Positions 35,952 through 46,308 of a stretch of 57,749 nt of DNA are shown piece after piece. The position numbers were made by a program, and so were the translations under genes. Location: contig JAGWXD010000018.1 in the NCBI GenBank assembly GCA_018970085.1, positions 1 to 57,749 on the forward strand, given 5' to 3'. Source of the stretch: Cyanobacteria bacterium REEB459 (GTDB taxonomy: Bacteria > Cyanobacteriota > Cyanobacteriia > Phormidesmidales > Phormidesmidaceae). Below the pieces are notes generated by a model. That model was not told where the DNA came from. It did no database searches and saw only the letters and a program-made list of their open reading frames with translations. The first letter of the stretch is position 1. Each line of letters begins with the position of its first letter.

Positions 35952-38438
35952 ATGGAGAATCCCTCTATAGTTGCCTCAGCCGATGGGTGCGGCTGGGTAA
36001 ATGTGCTGGTAGATTACGGTGGGCAACCTGACATTTATACCTACTCCCTACCCGAAGGTCTAAAGATTCAAATCGGGGATATTTTAACTGTGCCCTTTGG
36101 CCGCCAAATGGTAGGAGCGATCGCCCTGGAGCTACTCAGGGACCTTCCTCCCCATCTCAACAACCATCCCATCCGCCCGGTGGCGGGGGTGATCACAGGG
36201 GGATTTTTTTCCTCCACCTATTGGTGCCTCTTGCAACACATTGCTGATTACTACCAAACCTCCCTGGTGCAGGTTGTTAAGGCCGCCCTACCCCCGGGGT
36301 TATTAGCAAAATCTCAGCGCCGTTTACGACTTTGTAACCCGGCCATTTCCATCGCTCAACAAACCCCGCTATCCCCCCCGCTAGCCAGGTTACACGCGGA
36401 ATTGCAACAATCAGCTCAGGCCGATCTAACCTGGCAATATTTACTCAGGCGAGGGCACAGCTATCGGTCAATCCAGCAATTAATACACCTGGGATGGGCT
36501 GAAGCTTATCTAGTACCGCCTCGTAGACCCCAACCCCAGCACCGGCAAGCGGTCACCCTTAACCCAGGGGAACCGCCACCCCAAGAACTCACCCCCCGGC
36601 AGCAAGAGATCCTGGCTACTTTAAAGAATCATGGGGGGAGTCTCTGGCTCAGCGATGCCTTACACCTTTGCCAAACCACTAGCCCAACCCTGAAACGATT
36701 AGACCAATCTGGCTGGATCACCATTGCCCCGCGGCAGAAACTCAGGGCCGAAAACCCTACTGAACTCACCGCTGACCAACCTCAAACCCTGACCCCAGCT
36801 CAGGCCCAGGCGCTCGCTCAGATCAATCAGTACAACCAGGCTAGCCAAATTTTATTGCATGGAGTGACCGGATCCGGTAAAACCGAACTCTACCTTCAGG
36901 CCATTGCTCCTCGCCTCGCCGCTGGTCAGTCAGTCCTGGTGCTAGTACCAGAAATTGGCCTCACCCCCCAGCTCACCGATCGCTTTCGGCGGCGTTTTGG
37001 TCAGCAGGTTTGGGTGTACCACAGTGGCCTATCGGCGGGGGAGCGCTACGATACCTGGCAATACAGTTTGCAAAGCGATCTCCCCCTGGTGATCGTGGGT
37101 ACCCGATCAGCAATCTTTATGCCCCTATCTCGCCTGGGCCTAATCGTTCTTGATGAAGAACACGACAGTAGCTACAAACAAGACGTAGCGCCCTGCTATC
37201 ACGCCCGGACCGTGGCCCGCTGGCGAGCTATTTTAGAAAACTGTCCCCTATTGCTGGGTTCTGCCACTCCCTGCCTGGATACCTGGGTTCAGTGCCAGGG
37301 CTTGATCCCGTCCCAAGACCGGCTGATCAAGGGCGATCGCCCCTTACCCAGTGGTTATATTTCCCTACCAGAACGAATCCAGGCCCGTCCCCTGCCTCTA
37401 GTCCAAATAGTTGACATGCGGGAAGAACTACAAGCAGGCAACCATAGTATTCTCAGTCGCTCTTTACAAACAGCCCTGCAAACTATGAAAGCAGAGGGTA
37501 ATCAAGGGCTCCTGTTTATCCATCGCCGGGGACACAGCAGCTTTGTGTCCTGCCGTAGTTGTGGCACGGTAATCATGTGCCCCCACTGCGATGTCTCCCT
37601 CTCTTACCATCAGCCCCATCCCCAGGCCCGGATGAGTCTACAATGCCACTACTGTGGCTACAGTCAGGCCCATCCCCGCCACTGCCCAGCATGCCATTCT
37701 CCCTACCTGAAGCACTTTGGTAGCGGTACCCAACGAGTGGTCAACGCCCTTAGCGAAACCCTTCCCCACCTGAGCTGTATTCGCTTCGATAGCGACACCA
37801 CGCGCCAGAAGGGAGCCCATCGTGCTCTCCTGGGTCAGTTTAGCCAGGGACAGGCCGATCTATTAGTAGGTACTCAAATGCTAACCAAAGGCATTGATTT
37901 GCCCCAGGTTACCCTGGTGGGGATTATCGCCGCCGACGGTCTATTGTATAGATCAGACTATTGGGCCAGTGAACGGGCTCTGCAGACCCTGATTCAGGTA
38001 GCCGGGCGAGCTGGGCGAGGGGAGCAACCCGGCCAGGTAATTCTGCAAACCTACACACCAGACCACCCTGTCATTGCCGCTGTGACTCAGCATAGCTACG
38101 CTCCCTTTATTACCACTGAATGGCAGCAACGCCAGCAACACCATTATCCCCCCGCTGCTCAACTCGTCCTGCTACGCCTCAGCGGGTCTCAGCCCGACAT
38201 GGTTGAGCGGGTTGCGATCGCCATGGCTGGCCACCTCCAGAGCACCCTTGAGAATTGTTCCTATACCCTGCTAGGCCCAGCTCCTGCCCCAATTCCCCGG
38301 GTTGCTGATCGCTATCGCTGGCAGATCCTACTCAAATTTCCCCAGCCCGCCACCCTGCCCAACTTCCAAACCCTAAACCAACACTGCCCTGCCTCTGTCA
38401 GTTTAACCATTGATGTTGATCCCCTAAATTTAAGCTAG
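35952..38438 (+). CDS. priA: Primosomal helicase PriA (replication restart)
   Basis: 3'-5' DNA helicase that reloads the replisome at stalled forks. Start at the ATG 35952 (MENPSIVASADGCGWVNVLV, 828 aa); the frame is open 87 bp further upstream but lacks similarity. Helicase motifs: Walker A GVTGSGKTELYLQ, motif Ia VLVPEIGLTPQLTDRF, DEEH box LIVLDEEHDSSYKQD, GSATPCLDTW (motif III), and TQMLTKGIDLPQVTLV, GRAGRGEQPGQVILQTY (V/VI). The eight Cys that hold two zincs are all present: CRSCGTVIMCPHCDVSL and CHYCGYSQAHPRHCPACHS. A few short low-conservation insertions lie in the N-terminal DNA-binding domain. Confidence 0.96.
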   Translation: MENPSIVASADGCGWVNVLVDYGGQPDIYTYSLPEGLKIQIGDILTVPFGRQMVGAIALELLRDLPPHLNNHPIRPVAGVITGGFFSSTYWCLLQHIADYYQTSLVQVVKAALPPGLLAKSQRRLRLCNPAISIAQQTPLSPPLARLHAELQQSAQADLTWQYLLRRGHSYRSIQQLIHLGWAEAYLVPPRRPQPQHRQAVTLNPGEPPPQELTPRQQEILATLKNHGGSLWLSDALHLCQTTSPTLKRLDQSGWITIAPRQKLRAENPTELTADQPQTLTPAQAQALAQINQYNQASQILLHGVTGSGKTELYLQAIAPRLAAGQSVLVLVPEIGLTPQLTDRFRRRFGQQVWVYHSGLSAGERYDTWQYSLQSDLPLVIVGTRSAIFMPLSRLGLIVLDEEHDSSYKQDVAPCYHARTVARWRAILENCPLLLGSATPCLDTWVQCQGLIPSQDRLIKGDRPLPSGYISLPERIQARPLPLVQIVDMREELQAGNHSILSRSLQTALQTMKAEGNQGLLFIHRRGHSSFVSCRSCGTVIMCPHCDVSLSYHQPHPQARMSLQCHYCGYSQAHPRHCPACHSPYLKHFGSGTQRVVNALSETLPHLSCIRFDSDTTRQKGAHRALLGQFSQGQADLLVGTQMLTKGIDLPQVTLVGIIAADGLLYRSDYWASERALQTLIQVAGRAGRGEQPGQVILQTYTPDHPVIAAVTQHSYAPFITTEWQQRQQHHYPPAAQLVLLRLSGSQPDMVERVAIAMAGHLQSTLENCSYTLLGPAPAPIPRVADRYRWQILLKFPQPATLPNFQTLNQHCPASVSLTIDVDPLNLS

Positions 38439-38505
38439 GCCAGTCGCCCAAACCGTTATACCAGAGTGGGTCTGGCAAAACCTGCGACCCGCCGGACTCC
38501 AGCCT

Positions 38506-38520
38506 GGGGGTTATACCCCC
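38506..38520 (+). terminator. Possible priA terminator hairpin
   Basis: GGGGG-TTATA-CCCCC, a perfect 5-bp G/C stem, about 68 bp after the priA stop and about 70 bp before the caspase-STAND start. No T-run follows, so this is only a candidate. Confidence 0.35.
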
Positions 38521-38590
38521 CTTAGAAGATGGCATCAGCTTGGCTAGAGTTGGCATATCAAGGTAGACGGTGTTCATCAGGATACTCACC

Positions 38591-41347
38591 ATGTCACGGG
38601 ACGCACTGGTTGTTGGCATCAACCACTATCAAACCCTTCCAGCTCTTCGGGCAGCGGCGGCTGACGCCGAAGCCGTGGCCCGGTGTCTGGAAAGTTTTGG
38701 CGACTGTCGAGTGTTCCGCCTGCCAGAGGCCATCCGTGACCAAAAACCCGTCATCAACCCGCAGGCTGGGGTCACCGCCGTAATGCTTGAGGCAGCCCTC
38801 ATTCGCCTGTTTAAACCAACCGGCAAAACTATCCCTGAGACCGCCATCTTTTATTACTCCGGTCACGGATTACAGCGTCATGCGGGCATCCAGGAGGGCT
38901 ACTTAGCTACCAGTGACGCCAATCCCGCTACCGGACACTATGGCCTGTCTCTATACTGGCTCCGCCGCCTGCTACAGGAAAGCCCCGTTCGGCAGCGAGT
39001 GCTTTTGTTAGACTGCTGCAACAGTGGAGAGCTCTTTAATATTCTGGAGGCAGATCCGGGTGCCCGGGCCGGCACCGATCGCCTATTTATGGCTGCCTGC
39101 CGGGAGTATGAGCCCGCCTATGAAGCCCTAGATGGCCGCCATAGCGTTTTTACCCAGGCGCTGCTAACCGGGCTTAACCCCCATATAGCAGAAGGGGGCC
39201 TGGTCAACAGCCACGCCCTCACCAATGCAGTCAACCGTAGCCTCAAGGGAGAGCTACAGCAGCCCCTATTTGAGAGCTCTGGTACCGAAATTGTGCTTAC
39301 CCGAGTAGCCGGCGTCGGCGCAGTTACCCCAGCCACCCTGCCCTCCACCCTTGATCGGCTCAAACACCTGAGCTATAGTCTGTGCCCCTTTCAGGGGTTA
39401 GCCCCCTTTGACGTTGGCCATAGCCCCTTCTTCTTTGGCCGAGAAGATCTGGTAGACACCCTGGTAGAACAGGTGCAGCAATCCCGATTTTGTGCCCTGG
39501 TGGGAGCCTCCGGCATTGGCAAAACCTCAATTTTACAGGCGGGGTTGATGGCTCGCCTGCAAGCGTCCGCTGAGCCAAGCTGGGATATACGCTATCTGAC
39601 CCCTGGTTCTACTCCCTGGCACCGGTTAGCGGAAGTTTTTGTTGATGCCCGGGCCAGCGGATTGGATCGAGCTACCCAAATGCGCCAGGCCGAAGCCTTA
39701 CTAAATCAGGGCGGGGCAGGATTATGTCAGCTGCTCCAGGCAATGACGGCGAGCAACTCCAGGGTTAGCACCAAACCCCGTTCCCTGCTACTGGTGATTG
39801 ACCAGCTAGAAGAACTCTGGGGACCGTCTCTCTCAGTTGAGCAAGCACAGCAACGGCAGCAGCTATTGGAGGCGATCGTAACCGTGGTTAACCAGCCCGA
39901 CCTAGCAGTCCATGTGGTGGTTGGCTTGCGCGCCGACTACCTCAGCCAGCTAGAGGGGGTACCGGCCCTGGCCGATCTGGTACGGCAGCACCGCCTGATG
40001 GTCAAAGCCATGGGCTATGAACAGATTAAATCTACCATCGTCGGGCCCCTGGAGAAAATTGGGCTTCACTACGACGCCAACTTGATTTATACCCTACTGC
40101 TGGATGTGGTCGGAGCACCCGGGGATCTGGCCCTTTTACAAATGGCCCTGCAGGAAATCTGGCGCAGCCGTCAATGCGATCCAACCGGACAGCAGCCACC
40201 CCGCTTAACCCTGGATGCCTATGCAAACTTAGGAGGGATTCGCCAGCTACTCAGTCAGCGAGCCCATCAACTTTACGAAACCCTGACACCCGTCGATCGG
40301 CAAGCAGCCCGACGTATTTTTTTGAGCCTGTGTGACTTTGGTGACGGGACTAGTCTCAGCCGTCGCCAGGTGCAATTACCGGAGCTAATTACCCCCCAAC
40401 TAGACCAGGCCCAAATTCTCTCTACCCTGGAAAAACTAATTGCTGCCCGGCTGGTAATCGCCCAGCCTCAGGTTAGCCAGATCAGCAGCGATCAAGCGTC
40501 GCTGCTAACCTTGTTGCCAGCCTGGACTGACAACCAGGGGGATTACCTCGGAGCTAAGGGATCCAACCCTCCTACCAGGGATGCAGAAGGCCTCGATCAA
40601 TGGACTCTGCCGGCTCATTTCGACATCGCCCATGAATCCCTGATTCGTACCTGGCCCTTACTCCAGGAGTGGGTGCAGCAGGACCGTAGCCTGCTTGGCC
40701 AGCAACGGACACTGGAGGTAGCCGCCCAGCAATGGCAGCGGCAAAACCAGGGCGATCGCTGGGGATACTTTCTGCCGCCCAACCGCCTAGCGGCTGCTAA
40801 AAGGTTTCAGATCACCTATCCTGACCGGGTATCAACCCAGGTAATAGCCTATCTCCAGGACTGGGAACTGTACTGTCGGCAGTGCACTCGCAAGCGCCAG
40901 TTAATGAAATTGCTGGTACCGATCAGCTTGGCCGCAGGGATGGTTGTTACCTATGGCTACACTCTAATCCGTCATTCTTTTTCCTCTTGGCCCCTAGGCC
41001 AGCCTACCCCAGCCAGCCAGATCGCCCCGGGTCAGCTTCCCTCACCGATTCCACGGCGACCCTCCCCTACGGCTGGGCAGACCCCTAACCCCACCAGGGC
41101 TAGGGCACCGGGCAAGAATATTCCATTCTCTCCCAGACCGGTGACGCTATCGCCAACCCCGCCCAGCCAGTCCAACCGGGGTCCAACCGCCGCCCTGGGA
41201 CGCCTGGATAAGGTGGCAGAGTGGGCCGATCCTAGTCGCCCAAACAACCTGATTCAAGTGTGGTGCGGTCATAGCCATCCCCAACCCCTCTGCCTTACCC
41301 TCAGCACCGAAAGGTCAACCAAATCAAATGCGGCAGTGCAGCCCTAG
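38591..41347 (+). CDS. Caspase (orthocaspase)-STAND NTPase membrane protein with intact dyad
   Basis: A 918-aa protein; start at the ATG 38591 (MSRDALVVGINHYQTLPALR). Residues 1-235 are a peptidase C14 domain with both catalytic residues: His92 in FYYSGHGLQ and Cys143 in LLLDCCNSGEL. Residues about 270-660 are a STAND-type NTPase of the type found in NACHT/WD40 fusions: CPFQGLAPFDVGHSPFFFGR, P-loop VGASGIGKTSILQAGLMARL (305-313), Walker B LLLVIDQLEELWG, and FDIAHESLIRTWPLLQEWV near 685. A membrane segment near 775-795 (LLVPISLAAGMVVTYGYTLI) precedes a 120-aa Pro/Ser/Thr-rich tail. The usual WD40 or TPR sensor is missing. Such proteins are expected to sense a trigger, oligomerise and activate proteolysis; the trigger is unknown. 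Confidence 0.92.
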   Translation: MSRDALVVGINHYQTLPALRAAAADAEAVARCLESFGDCRVFRLPEAIRDQKPVINPQAGVTAVMLEAALIRLFKPTGKTIPETAIFYYSGHGLQRHAGIQEGYLATSDANPATGHYGLSLYWLRRLLQESPVRQRVLLLDCCNSGELFNILEADPGARAGTDRLFMAACREYEPAYEALDGRHSVFTQALLTGLNPHIAEGGLVNSHALTNAVNRSLKGELQQPLFESSGTEIVLTRVAGVGAVTPATLPSTLDRLKHLSYSLCPFQGLAPFDVGHSPFFFGREDLVDTLVEQVQQSRFCALVGASGIGKTSILQAGLMARLQASAEPSWDIRYLTPGSTPWHRLAEVFVDARASGLDRATQMRQAEALLNQGGAGLCQLLQAMTASNSRVSTKPRSLLLVIDQLEELWGPSLSVEQAQQRQQLLEAIVTVVNQPDLAVHVVVGLRADYLSQLEGVPALADLVRQHRLMVKAMGYEQIKSTIVGPLEKIGLHYDANLIYTLLLDVVGAPGDLALLQMALQEIWRSRQCDPTGQQPPRLTLDAYANLGGIRQLLSQRAHQLYETLTPVDRQAARRIFLSLCDFGDGTSLSRRQVQLPELITPQLDQAQILSTLEKLIAARLVIAQPQVSQISSDQASLLTLLPAWTDNQGDYLGAKGSNPPTRDAEGLDQWTLPAHFDIAHESLIRTWPLLQEWVQQDRSLLGQQRTLEVAAQQWQRQNQGDRWGYFLPPNRLAAAKRFQITYPDRVSTQVIAYLQDWELYCRQCTRKRQLMKLLVPISLAAGMVVTYGYTLIRHSFSSWPLGQPTPASQIAPGQLPSPIPRRPSPTAGQTPNPTRARAPGKNIPFSPRPVTLSPTPPSQSNRGPTAALGRLDKVAEWADPSRPNNLIQVWCGHSHPQPLCLTLSTERSTKSNAAVQP

Positions 41348-41446
41348 ACCGGGCCTTGATGTTTCAGCCCATGTTGACGGATGCAGGGGCGATGGATCGG
41401 TTATTGCGACTTACCCATTGTCGGTGGCAGCGGTAGGCTGACTAAG

Positions 41447-41473
41447 TTAGCACTCGTTCTTATAGAGTGCTAA
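41447..41473 (+). promoter_or_regulatory. CIRCE operator (HrcA site) of groEL2
   Basis: TTAGCACTC-N9-GAGTGCTAA, identical to the CIRCE consensus in both arms, 30 bp before the groEL start codon. HrcA bound here represses the chaperonin gene at normal temperature and releases it on heat shock. No hrcA gene is in the window. Confidence 0.97.
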
Positions 41474-43180
<1,707 letters not shown>

Positions 43181-43206
43181 CTCCCCTACTGCTACGGCGC
43201 AATGGC

Positions 43207-43231
43207 AAGCCCTCCCCCCTGGAGGGCTTTT
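43207..43231 (+). terminator. Rho-independent terminator of groEL2
   Basis: AAGCCCTCC, a 5-nt loop, GGAGGGCTT, then TT. A perfect 9-bp stem and short T-run, 27 bp after the groEL2 stop, between it and a convergent gene. Confidence 0.8.
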
Positions 43232-43256
43232 CGCTGTCATAGGCTGTTCCCCCGGC

Positions 43257-43685
43257 TTAATCTGGAGACCGGGATACATCAAAGTCTCGGCAGTAGCGGC
43301 CCTGGGGATGCTGGCGAGAGCCCCGGTAAGGCCTTTGGGGGTCTTTTAGGCGGGCATTGGTGTGGCTATCGGTGGCAAAGCTGGCACAAAGCTGGTAGCG
43401 GCGATCGCTAAGACGCAGATAGTCATAGGGCTGGCTGGTAATAGGATCGGTAGGGGTGCCATCGGGCATTAGCTCTGGAGGTAGTCGATAATGGTTGGTA
43501 TTGGCCAGGTAGCCCTGATGTAGGTTAACTGCTATGGTAGTTAGGTCTTGCCAGCGTTGCTGATCCGCCGCGATCGCCCGCTGGCGCCCAGGGCCGCCCA
43601 CCAGCCAGAAACCCGCCCCAAGGCCTATGGCTACAGCCAGGGTGGCAGCTAGAGCAAAAGCCCGATCTAAGCAGAAGGGTCTCAT
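43257..43685 (-). CDS. Membrane-anchored hypothetical protein next to DUF5671
   Basis: A 142-aa protein with one N-terminal membrane segment (ALAATLAVAIGLGAGFWLVG, residues 11-30) and an extracytoplasmic domain. The latter contains DLTTIAVNLHQGYLANTNHY, TPTDPITSQPYDYLRLSDRR and YQLCASFATDSHTNARLKDP. The YQLCASFATDS region with its Cys is the most conserved-looking part. It starts 12 bp downstream of the DUF5671 gene and is probably co-transcribed with it. The fold vaguely recalls minor pilin or secreted helper proteins, but the family is not identified. Confidence 0.75.
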   Translation of the reverse strand: MRPFCLDRAFALAATLAVAIGLGAGFWLVGGPGRQRAIAADQQRWQDLTTIAVNLHQGYLANTNHYRLPPELMPDGTPTDPITSQPYDYLRLSDRRYQLCASFATDSHTNARLKDPQRPYRGSRQHPQGRYCRDFDVSRSPD

Positions 43686-43697
43686 AGGATTGGTCCT

Positions 43698-44369
43698 TTA
43701 GGGAGTTAACCCTTTAGGTTTAGCAGCTGGGCTACGACTAATCCACTGGCCATAGTACCAGAGTACTCCTCCATCCAACAGTAGAATCACCGCAATCTTG
43801 CACCAGAAACGCAGACTTACCTCTCCCCGCAGCAGCGAGGTCAGCAGCGCGATCAGAGTACCCAGCAAAATCAAAGCTGCTACCCAAAGAGTTAGATAGG
43901 TAAGCCATTTTCTTACTCCGGAGAAGTACTTTTCGGGATAAATGGTCAGATCACGGTTAATCGCTCGCATCATCGCTAAATAAACCGGATAGGCAACCAG
44001 CAGTCGCGCCAGGGCAAAGGATATCTGCCAGGAAGGCTGATCGTAGGAGGGGTTCAGGTTGTCGCCAACCAAATATTCAATGAAAACAAATGCTATACTG
44101 CCGAGGGCCTGGATCCAAATTATCAACGTCGTAAAGGCCAGCAAATAGAGAAAAGCGTCACGGGACATCCCAGCCGAACTCCCCGCAGGAGTAGGTATGG
44201 AACAACCGGTTAAGCCTTCATACACCTGGATAAAAGCCCGGTCTACCTGTCGTTGAGGCCAGCCGTACTGGCGCAACATTTTACTGATAAAGTCATCGTC
44301 ACAACCTCGACTGCGGGCGGCCTGAATAAACTCTACCAATCCCTGAAAGTCGTCCCCTGGCTTAGGCAT
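43698..44369 (-). CDS. DUF5671-like integral membrane protein
   Basis: A 223-aa protein. The N-terminal 50 residues are soluble and helical (DDFQGLVEFIQAARSRGCDD, then FISKMLRQYGWPQRQVDRAF). About four membrane spans follow: AFLYLLAFTTLIIWIQALGS, LARLLVAYPVYLAMMRAINR, WLTYLTLWVAALILLGTLIA and IAVILLLDGGVLWYYGQWI. The SRDAFLYLLAFTTL start and the YPVYLAMMRAI block fit the DUF5671 family. Function is unknown. Likely operon with the membrane-anchored gene 12 bp downstream. ATG at 44369. Confidence 0.8.
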   Translation of the reverse strand: MPKPGDDFQGLVEFIQAARSRGCDDDFISKMLRQYGWPQRQVDRAFIQVYEGLTGCSIPTPAGSSAGMSRDAFLYLLAFTTLIIWIQALGSIAFVFIEYLVGDNLNPSYDQPSWQISFALARLLVAYPVYLAMMRAINRDLTIYPEKYFSGVRKWLTYLTLWVAALILLGTLIALLTSLLRGEVSLRFWCKIAVILLLDGGVLWYYGQWISRSPAAKPKGLTP

Positions 44370-44676
44370 TAAAACTTGTCAACTCTACTAAAACTTTACA
44401 CCAACATCCAGTCTTGGTGAATTGTCCCTAGTCCTTAACCTTTCTCTATGGGTAATGTGTTTATCATACTAAGGCGAGAGGTAAGCCTTTAATCAGATCA
44501 CCAGGGCATTGATTGCAGTTAAGTCTATCTGCGCTATTTCTAGGGCAATTTTCTGAGGGCTGAGGTCTACCCCAGGGTGAATAGTAGTGGGCTTAAGCTT
44601 CTTGCTCGAACCTCACTGAAAGCGGCAACGTTAATTACGGTTCAGGTAGTTTACGGATATAACATCGGGGAAATCT
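44370..44676. other. Divergent promoter region upstream of the glycosyltransferase
   Basis: 307 bp between divergent genes. A possible -10-like TATAAC occurs at about 44657-44662, close to the glycosyltransferase ATG at 44677 and preceded by GGTTCAGGTAGTTTACGG. No RNA gene or palindrome was recognised. Confidence 0.35.
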
Positions 44677-45609
44677 ATGGAGCCACAGTTTACTGCAGAA
44701 CCTTATCGATCAGAGCGTCCTCCAGAATTCACTACCATAGAGGACTCTCTGCAAAAGCAGCGCCACTCAGGTAGCTCTGTGCCTCAGCAAGAAGTTAAGG
44801 AGCTCTATAAGCGATTTCGCAAAGCCAGCCTGGAGTCTACTGCCCGAGAACTGCAGAAACAGCAGTACGATCATATTCGTCAACAGGTTGAGATTTTAAA
44901 TGTTGCGATTGATAATTTTTCGGTTAGCGAGTTCCTCAACCAATTGCATCAGGGTGTGGTGTTTACTCCCAACGTTGACCACCTGATGAAGTTGAGAAAG
45001 GATAAGGAGTTTGTAGCTGCCTATAGTCAGGCAGATTTTCGCATCTGCGATAGTCAGGTGTTAATGCTGGCTGCTAAGTTTCTGGGCAAGCCGATCCAGG
45101 CCAAAATCTCAGGATCCGATCTCTTTCCCTTGTTTTGCGAGCACCATCGCCACAACAAAGACATTAAAATCTTTCTGCTGGGGGGCGCAGAGGGAGTGGC
45201 CGCCCGAGCTCAGGCTAACATCAACGCTCGTATCGGTCGGGAGATCATCGTTCAGGCCCACTCCCCCTCCTTTGGCTTTGAAAAGAATCCAGAAGAGTGC
45301 CATCGCATTTTAGAAATGATTCGCCAGTCCTCCGCTAATGTACTAGTGGTAGGCGTGGGTGCCCCCAAGCAAGAAAAGTGGATTGCCCAATATAAACCCC
45401 AGTTACCCTCTATCGACATTTTCATGGCGGTGGGAGCGGCCATTGACTTTGAAGCTGGACATAAGCCCAGGGCTCCCCAACTGGTCAGCCAGCTGGGTTT
45501 GGAATGGCTTTATCGGCTGCTTTCTGAGCCCAAACGTTTGTGGAAGCGCTATCTGCTCGATGATTTACCCTTCCTATGGTTGATTATTAAGGAACGGTTA
45601 GCTCAATAG
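44677..45609 (+). CDS. WecG/TagA/CpsF family glycosyltransferase
   Basis: A 310-aa glycosyltransferase of the family that adds N-acetylmannosamine or related sugars to lipid-linked precursors. The first 65 residues are a hydrophilic extension rich in Gln and Arg, absent from bacterial TagA. The domain itself: VFTPNVDHLMKLRKDKEFVA, ICDSQVLMLAAKFLGKPIQA, SGSDLFPLFCEHHRHNKDIK, FLLGGAEGVAARAQANINAR, and VVGVGAPKQEKWIAQYKPQL with AVGAAIDFEAGHKPRAPQLV. All are family hallmarks. It should build exopolysaccharide, capsule or wall polymer. No polysaccharide genes adjoin it; gmd lies 35 kb away. Confidence 0.9.
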   Translation: MEPQFTAEPYRSERPPEFTTIEDSLQKQRHSGSSVPQQEVKELYKRFRKASLESTARELQKQQYDHIRQQVEILNVAIDNFSVSEFLNQLHQGVVFTPNVDHLMKLRKDKEFVAAYSQADFRICDSQVLMLAAKFLGKPIQAKISGSDLFPLFCEHHRHNKDIKIFLLGGAEGVAARAQANINARIGREIIVQAHSPSFGFEKNPEECHRILEMIRQSSANVLVVGVGAPKQEKWIAQYKPQLPSIDIFMAVGAAIDFEAGHKPRAPQLVSQLGLEWLYRLLSEPKRLWKRYLLDDLPFLWLIIKERLAQ

Positions 45610-45623
45610 ATTGGCGTCAGGTT

Positions 45624-45647
45624 TTGCCCCACCCTTGACTGGGGCAA
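45624..45647. terminator. Hairpin between the convergent glycosyltransferase and rhomboid genes
   Basis: TTGCCCCA-N8-TGGGGCAA, a perfect 8-bp stem, 14 bp after the glycosyltransferase stop and 7 bp before the rhomboid stop. No strong T-run on either side; a bidirectional transcription end is the most likely use. Confidence 0.55.
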
Positions 45648-45654
45648 TGGGCTA

Positions 45655-46236
45655 TTAATGTCGGCGGGAACTCAAATTACGAGCTGCCAGTATGCCCCCT
45701 AGAAAACCAAACAAATGACCTTCCCAGGAAATACCTCGATGCAAAGGCAGGATTCCCCAGATTAGGCTGCCGTAGACAGTGGCTACAAACAGCGACAGGC
45801 AAATTGATCCGAGGCGTCGTTCAAAAATACCCCGCGAAAGTAGATACCCCAGATAACCAAATACCACTCCACTGGCGCCAATATGGGTGCCGGCAGAGCC
45901 AAAGATCCACGTGCCCAGACCACTGGCTAGCCCAACGATTAGGGTGACCCAAATAAAATCACCAGTCTGCCGCAGCATGATTAACCAGCCCAGGACCAGA
46001 AATGGAATGGTATTACCCAGCAGGTGAGCAAAGTTGAGGTGGAGAAAGGGGGCAAATAGGATTCCCCGTAGCCCCACCGATGTGCGAGGAATAATGCCGA
46101 AACCATTTAACTGACCCCTAAAAACCAGGTGATCTAGCCATTCAACTACCCACATAATTGCTACCAAACCACCCAGTAGCCGAAATTGCAGCTTGAGTTC
46201 TTGGGTTAGGGCCCTGGTCTCTTCCTGGGGATTCAT
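45655..46236 (-). CDS. Rhomboid family intramembrane serine protease
   Basis: A 193-aa membrane protein from the ATG at 46236; a TTG at 46302 would extend it by 22 residues. About six spans. The catalytic Ser is in the GxSG-type motif HIGASGVVFGYLGYLLSRGI, and the His partner in ISWEGHLFGFLGGILAAR. LHLNFAHLLGNTIPFLVLGW carries the family's N-terminal loop HxxxN-type motif. It cleaves membrane-anchored proteins within the bilayer; its targets are unknown. The gene converges with the glycosyltransferase. Confidence 0.9.
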   Translation of the reverse strand: MNPQEETRALTQELKLQFRLLGGLVAIMWVVEWLDHLVFRGQLNGFGIIPRTSVGLRGILFAPFLHLNFAHLLGNTIPFLVLGWLIMLRQTGDFIWVTLIVGLASGLGTWIFGSAGTHIGASGVVFGYLGYLLSRGIFERRLGSICLSLFVATVYGSLIWGILPLHRGISWEGHLFGFLGGILAARNLSSRRH

Positions 46237-46308
46237 TGCCTTGGTTATCTCTCTGGCTGGGGTGGTGTGAGCATTGCTTTGGACTGCGGTCTCAACTGGC
46301 AAGCCAAC

